This document shows, piece by piece, positions 6,579 to 9,837 of a stretch of 9,837 bases of DNA; within the stretch, counting starts at the first letter, position 1, and the number at the start of each line of letters is the position of its first letter. Location of the stretch: the NCBI GenBank assembly GCA_038245795.1, contig JBBRSC010000115.1:1-9837 (forward strand). The letters run 5' to 3'. The notes under the pieces are model-generated. The model saw only the letters and a program-made list of their open reading frames with translations. It ran no database searches and was not told where the DNA came from. This stretch comes from JBBRSC01 sp038245795. GTDB lineage: Bacteria; Actinomycetota; Acidimicrobiia; Acidimicrobiales; Microtrichaceae. The position numbers and the translations under genes were made by a program.

Positions 6579-6599
6579 ATCGGTCGGCGCGCGGCCGAT
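6579..6599 (+). promoter_or_regulatory. Strong hairpin upstream of the secreted-protein gene
   Basis: ATCGGTCG (6579-6586) pairs with CGGCCGAT (6592-6599), seven Watson-Crick pairs plus one G-T, around a GCGCG loop. It ends 31 bases before the GTG at 6631, so it would lie in the 5' leader if transcription starts upstream. There is no poly-T, so it could be a terminator for upstream transcription or a leader structure. I do not recognise a known riboswitch. Confidence 0.35.
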
Positions 6600-6618
6600 G
6601 GAATGAGGTCCCCTCTCG

Positions 6619-6623
6619 AAGGA
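6619..6623 (+). promoter_or_regulatory. Ribosome binding site of the secreted protein
   Basis: AAGGA, seven bases before GTG 6631. It decides this GTG start, which is also the first start codon after an in-frame TGA at 6604-6606. Confidence 0.65.
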
Positions 6624-6630
6624 TCTCGCT

Positions 6631-7560
6631 GTGCCTCGAACCCGCAAACGCCGATCTACCATTCTCTCGGCCCTGCTGCTGTGCGCTCTGGCGCTTGCGG
6701 TCGGGTCGCCCACTGGGGGCCTTTCCGCTTCCACCCGACGAAGCGATCGAGCTTCCAACTCGTCATACAACCGTCATAATGGCAAGTTGTGGCGCCACGT
6801 TCCTCGCCACTCCACCCTCACCACGACCGCTCCCCCGAACACGGTTCCGGAAACCACCGCTCCCGTGACCGAGGCACCTCTCACGTCTCCCCCGACGACA
6901 AAGGCCCCAGCGCCACCAACGACGGCCAGGCCCGCCAAGGCTCCTCGGCCAACCACCGTTGCGCCGACGACCGCCCCACCGACCGCCAACGCCCCAACGA
7001 GTGGCGGCACCGCTTCGGGCGGATGGGAATTGACCGTGTACTACACCGCCGTCGAGTCGTTCCACAGCGGAGCCACCACCGCCGTGACCGGTTGCCCGGA
7101 TCAGAACTGCTCGCGGGGCAACACTCCGCTCGGTACCTACCCCGCCACGTTCGTGAAGGCCGTGAAGGATGAAGGCACCGGGCGTATCACCTCGGGTTCC
7201 CAGGCCGGGCGCTACCTCAACTGGTCCTATGACGTCGGCTATTGGCTCGACTCGGTGCCGTGCAATACGCATGGAAATTCCCTCACCCCATGGGTGTCCG
7301 CTGCGGCCGACGGCGGTGTGCTCCGACAGGGCGCACGATTCCGTCTGCAAGCACCGCTCCGACAGGATGACGGCTCCGCCGTGGACGCCGGGTTCGCGGC
7401 GATGCTGGGTTCAGCAACATGGAATGTCGACGACCAGTTCACTCCGGGTCTCGGCGGTGCGGGTCATCTCGACCTCTACATCGGCGAGGAAAACCAGGTG
7501 AACTTCATGAGTGGTCCCCGCTACATCACGATGACCAACGCCACGATCATCATGATGTAG
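6631..7560 (+). CDS. Secreted Thr/Pro-rich protein with a C-terminal 3D/double-psi-barrel-like domain
   Basis: A 309-residue exported protein. Residues 1-35 form a classic signal peptide: basic RTRKRR, then a Leu/Ala core (about 11-24), then a small-residue stretch. Residues about 62-128 are a Thr/Pro/Ala-rich linker with repeated TTAP/PTTxAP units, typical of actinobacterial cell-wall-spanning or glycosylated linkers. From about 131 a compact domain begins with WELTVYYTAVESF. It contains three cysteines (C155, C160, C211), a conserved-looking LNWSYDVGYWLD stretch near 192-203, and TPGLGGAGHLDLYIGEEN (271-288, with H279 and D281). The pattern of a Tyr-Tyr-Thr-Ala start and an Asp-Leu-Tyr-Ile-Gly end recalls 3D/RlpA-like double-psi barrels that act on peptidoglycan, but the key catalytic residues cannot be confirmed by eye. 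Role inferred: extracytoplasmic, cell-wall or polysaccharide related. The GTG start is supported by AAGGA. Confidence 0.75.
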   Translation: MPRTRKRRSTILSALLLCALALAVGSPTGGLSASTRRSDRASNSSYNRHNGKLWRHVPRHSTLTTTAPPNTVPETTAPVTEAPLTSPPTTKAPAPPTTARPAKAPRPTTVAPTTAPPTANAPTSGGTASGGWELTVYYTAVESFHSGATTAVTGCPDQNCSRGNTPLGTYPATFVKAVKDEGTGRITSGSQAGRYLNWSYDVGYWLDSVPCNTHGNSLTPWVSAAADGGVLRQGARFRLQAPLRQDDGSAVDAGFAAMLGSATWNVDDQFTPGLGGAGHLDLYIGEENQVNFMSGPRYITMTNATIIMM

Positions 7561-7569
7561 AGCTGTTTC

Positions 7570-7620
7570 GCTGCTAGGGGGGCCGCGGCGGCAGCTGGGC
7601 ACCCCTTGCGGGAGCTGGGC
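7570..7620 (+). other. GC-rich inverted- and direct-repeat segment between genes
   Basis: The 95-bp gap after the secreted protein holds GCTGC (7570-7574) paired with GCAGC (7591-7595), GGGG near 7577 facing CCCC at 7602-7605 followed by TT, and AGCTGGGC twice exactly 20 bases apart (7593-7600, 7613-7620). Several mutually exclusive hairpins are possible, so a terminator for the upstream gene is plausible but not defined. Confidence 0.35.
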
Positions 7621-7643
7621 GCCGCCGTGAATCTGGCGCGAAC

Positions 7644-7649
7644 TACCCT
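7644..7649 (+). promoter_or_regulatory. -10 box (TACCCT) of a probable leaderless promoter
   Basis: TACCCT, then ggcgcc, then GTG at 7656. The arrangement is nearly identical to that before the VOC gene at 4579-4593. There is no Shine-Dalgarno between box and start, and no clear -35. Confidence 0.6.
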
Positions 7650-7655
7650 GGCGCC

Positions 7656-8510
7656 GTGCAATCCGACGTCGACTTCTTGGGGCTCACTCGCGGCGATGGC
7701 CTGGGCGAGTTTCGCTTCAGGGTCGAGAATCACCTCGCTCGATTGGATCGACGTCTCTACGGCGGCACTGCAATCGCTGTATCGATCGCCACGGCGGAGC
7801 TGGTGACTGAACGACCAGCGCGTTGGATGACGACCCAGTTCGTGGCGACCGCTCCAGCGGACGAGGAGATCCACGTCCTCACGGAGATCCTGGCGCCTGG
7901 TCGCCGGACCAACCAGGTGCGCGTCACCGGCTCCACCGCCAACGGTGACGTCATGTTCGCGTCGCTCGGCGCCACTGGACATGCCCGCGAGGGCGGTCTG
8001 ACCGGAACGTTCGAGACTGCGCCCGTGGTGTCCGGCCCAGAGGACTCCGAGCCGTGGGGTTCACCATTCGAAGGGATGGCTCGCCTCGCCGGCGTCGACA
8101 ACCCTCTGCCATTCAACGCGGACGGGATCGGATTCACGACGGTCATCGAGTTCCGTCAGCCCGACGTCCGCTCACATCCCGATCCTGGTCCCGGTCGCTT
8201 GTGCCTGTGGGTGCGTCGCAAGGACCGCGTGCCCATCACCCCCGCCCTGGCCGCCTACATCGCTGACATGGTGCCGATGTCGATCGCTTACGCCGCGGGG
8301 GTGGTGGCCGGCGGAATGAGCCTCGACAACACCATCCGCATTGGTTCGTTCGAGGAGACGGAGTGGGTGCTCGTCGACCTTCGGCCACACCTGGCCGTCG
8401 GCGACTACGGCCACGGCAACGCTCACCTCTGGAGCGAGTCCGGTCATCTCCTCGGCACTGCCAGCCAGACCGCGTCGATGTTTCGTATCGATCTCGACGC
8501 GTTCAGCTAG
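7656..8510 (+). CDS. TesB-like acyl-CoA thioesterase (double hotdog)
   Basis: A 284-residue cytosolic thioesterase that would hydrolyse acyl-CoA to free acid and CoA. Two hotdog halves are visible: residues about 10-115, with RLYGGTAIAVSIATA forming the first central helix, and about 165-282. The TesB-type active-site trio is present: D204 in YIADMVP, T226 in MSLDNTIRIG and Q271 in TASQTASM. The tail 'W-x-E-x-G-H-L-L-G-T-A-S-Q-T' is characteristic. Length matches E. coli TesB (about 286). Chain-length preference is not visible. The GTG at 7656 is chosen because it is the first start in the frame and follows TACCCT by six bases, as in another gene here. It converges on the enoyl-reductase-like gene, which also fits acyl-lipid metabolism. 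Confidence 0.88.
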   Translation: MQSDVDFLGLTRGDGLGEFRFRVENHLARLDRRLYGGTAIAVSIATAELVTERPARWMTTQFVATAPADEEIHVLTEILAPGRRTNQVRVTGSTANGDVMFASLGATGHAREGGLTGTFETAPVVSGPEDSEPWGSPFEGMARLAGVDNPLPFNADGIGFTTVIEFRQPDVRSHPDPGPGRLCLWVRRKDRVPITPALAAYIADMVPMSIAYAAGVVAGGMSLDNTIRIGSFEETEWVLVDLRPHLAVGDYGHGNAHLWSESGHLLGTASQTASMFRIDLDAFS

Positions 8511-8526
8511 GGCTCGACACGTCGAC

Positions 8527-8550
8527 GCGGCAGCGTTGCCTGATTGCCGC
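8527..8550. terminator. Inverted repeat between convergent genes (possible bidirectional terminator)
   Basis: GCGGCA (8527-8532) and TGCCGC (8545-8550) are perfect inverted repeats around a 12-base loop. An alternative small hairpin GGCA-gcgt-TGCC lies inside. The element occupies the 39-base gap between the two convergent genes and touches the stop codon of the minus-strand gene. No T-run follows on either strand. Confidence 0.4.
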
Positions 8551-9764
8551 TACAACCGGTTGAATCGCAACCCGGCGTGCGCTTCGAGCCGCTCGATCAG
8601 CCGGTCACCAAACGCGGTGGCCGGCGTCCAGAAGCCTCCGCCGACCTCGTCTCTGCTGAGGTCGACCAAGGACGCCGCCGCTTCACCCAACATGCGCGCC
8701 GTGCCTCCGTAGCCGGGGTCGCGATCACCGGTGACCTGGGTGCGAATCGTTCGTCCGTCAGCCGTGGTCCCGAAGAATCGCAAGTCGAAGAACCCGGCCT
8801 CCTGCGCCTTCGGCGACGGACCGGCGCCGGGTTTCGGTAACACGCGATTCAACAGCCCTCGCGTCGGCGACAACGCTGCGAGGCCCATGAACGCCCCGAT
8901 CCCAGCTGTCAGCCCGCCAGCCTTGGCGGCACCCAGCGGACCCGAACCCATCAACATGGCCTCGTCGTACGTGAATCCCGGACCCCATGGCCGACCGAGT
9001 AGCGCGTGAGTCCGTTGCACAATCCGGGTGTTGACGGCCGCCATGACAAATGGGGCCACCCACTCCCCTGACGCTGAGTCACGCATCGGACGCATGACCT
9101 CTGGCTGGGTCGGGCCAGACCTCATATCGGCCGGCGCCAACACGTACGGATCGGCCAGCAGTTTTCGCAGACTCGGATCCTGCGCGGACTCCTCCATCAC
9201 GTTCATCATCGAGGCGGTCGTGCCGCCGCTGACGCCACCTCTGGTCTTGGCTACCCGCATCGAGATGTGCTCGCACGGAACACCGAATTCCTCGATCGAA
9301 CGCTGCTGGGTGAACCACACCCCCAGATCGGACGGGATCGAGTCGAACCCGCACGAATGGACGATCCGCGCCCCCGAGACCCTCGCGGCGTCGGAGTAGG
9401 CGTCGATCATTTTGCGCATCCACTGGGGCTCGCCGGTGAGATCGCAGTAGTCCGTCCCTGCGGCCGCCACGGCCTCGATCAGGCGCGAGCCATAGAGCGC
9501 ATAGGGGCCGACGGTGGACACCACGACCTTTGTCGATGCCGCCAGATCATTCATCGCGTCGGCGTCGCTGGCATCCGCAACGATGCGTTCCACATCGGCG
9601 CCGGTATCGGCAGCGACAGCGTCGAGCTTCGTCCTATCGCGACCTGCAATCGCCCATGTCAGCGGTCCTTCAGTGCCGTGGCGTTCCACGAGGTACCGGC
9701 AGAGGATCTGACCCACGAAGCTGGTGGCCCCGTAGACCACGAGGTCGAGTCGGCGATCTGGCAT
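8550..9764 (-). CDS. Saccharopine-dehydrogenase-like / trans-acting enoyl reductase family oxidoreductase
   Basis: A 404-residue NAD(P)-dependent enzyme. The Rossmann motif GATSFVG is at 12-18, followed by the GRDRTKL segment near 41-47 that contacts the NADP phosphate in relatives. VVVSTVGPYALYG (around 80-92) and TDYCDLTGEP (near 103-112) are family hallmarks, as are HSCGFDSIPSDLGVW (around 136-150) and DPGYGGTARMLGEAA near the C-terminus. The family includes human SCCPDH and mycobacterial trans-acting enoyl reductases of phenolic glycolipid/PDIM synthesis. Those reduce a double bond of a polyketide or lipid precursor; true saccharopine dehydrogenase is unlikely. The specific substrate is unknown. 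The ATG start is certain: an in-frame TAG lies 12 bases upstream, inside the -10 box. Confidence 0.87.
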   Translation of the reverse strand: MPDRRLDLVVYGATSFVGQILCRYLVERHGTEGPLTWAIAGRDRTKLDAVAADTGADVERIVADASDADAMNDLAASTKVVVSTVGPYALYGSRLIEAVAAAGTDYCDLTGEPQWMRKMIDAYSDAARVSGARIVHSCGFDSIPSDLGVWFTQQRSIEEFGVPCEHISMRVAKTRGGVSGGTTASMMNVMEESAQDPSLRKLLADPYVLAPADMRSGPTQPEVMRPMRDSASGEWVAPFVMAAVNTRIVQRTHALLGRPWGPGFTYDEAMLMGSGPLGAAKAGGLTAGIGAFMGLAALSPTRGLLNRVLPKPGAGPSPKAQEAGFFDLRFFGTTADGRTIRTQVTGDRDPGYGGTARMLGEAAASLVDLSRDEVGGGFWTPATAFGDRLIERLEAHAGLRFNRL

Positions 9765-9770
9765 GAGCGA

Positions 9771-9776
9771 ACTCTA
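9771..9776 (-). promoter_or_regulatory. -10 box (TAGAGT) of a probable leaderless promoter
   Basis: On the minus strand, TAGAGT, then tcgctc, then ATG at 9764. The spacing matches the boxes at 1057, 4579 and 7644. The gap between box and ATG has no ribosome site, and the box contains an in-frame stop, as at 1057. Confidence 0.6.
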
Positions 9777-9794
9777 CGCGGCACAGCCGCTCAC

Positions 9795-9811
9795 CTGAGG
9801 CCGTTCCTCAG
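9795..9811. promoter_or_regulatory. Palindrome CTGAGG-N5-CCTCAG, possible operator
   Basis: A perfect 6-bp inverted repeat around ccgtt. If the enoyl-reductase-like gene starts transcription at its ATG (9764), the element covers about -31 to -47, overlapping the -35 region where a regulator would act. It could instead be a terminator hairpin for a gene beyond the window edge. Confidence 0.4.
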
Positions 9812-9837
9812 CCATCAAGCGGCACGGCACTATCATC

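Noticed and set aside
6491..6868. Plus-strand frames of 125 and 79 codons overlapping the start of the secreted protein
   Set aside because: Both run into the signal-peptide region in other frames and show no motif or ribosome site; the 6631 frame has both.

Overview
The window looks like ordinary chromosomal DNA from a high-GC actinomycete. The strong G/C third-position bias, frequent leaderless-looking promoters of the TAnnnT type and the mix of gene families suggest an environmental actinobacterium, perhaps of the Acidimicrobiia/Ilumatobacter type. That placement is inference, because no rRNA or marker gene is present. I see no tRNA, rRNA, CRISPR array, insertion sequence or phage gene.

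Layout: the left edge holds the N-terminal two thirds of a carotenoid-cleavage-type oxygenase on the minus strand (1-927). A 141-bp divergent promoter region separates it from a membrane-anchored YVTN beta-propeller protein (1069-2469). Next comes a run of plus-strand enzymes: a nucleoside hydrolase (2512-3564); an isopenicillin-N-synthase-like Fe(II)/2-oxoglutarate oxygenase that starts inside the hydrolase stop codon (3561-4565); a small VOC/glyoxalase-fold protein with its own promoter (4591-4971); and a dihydrolipoamide-dehydrogenase-like flavoprotein disulfide reductase (5020-6420). A 210-bp gap follows, containing a tandem 11-bp repeat and two hairpins. It precedes a secreted protein with a Thr/Pro-rich linker and a probable double-psi-barrel-like domain (6631-7560). 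A TesB-like acyl-CoA thioesterase (7656-8510) then faces, tail to tail, a saccharopine-dehydrogenase-like/trans-acting enoyl reductase (8550-9764, minus strand).

The genes do not form one obvious pathway. The only tightly coupled pair is the nucleoside hydrolase and the oxygenase, which suggests nucleoside or nucleobase catabolism or salvage. The thioesterase and the reductase both suit acyl/lipid metabolism but are convergent. The most striking regulatory signal is that four genes (starts 1069, 4591, 7656 and 9764) carry a TAnnnT box exactly six bases before the start codon with no Shine-Dalgarno sequence. This predicts leaderless mRNAs and fixes several start codons. I did not find a convincing new multi-gene system. 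The best leads are the leaderless promoter set, the hydrolase-oxygenase pair and the secreted protein with its structured upstream region.
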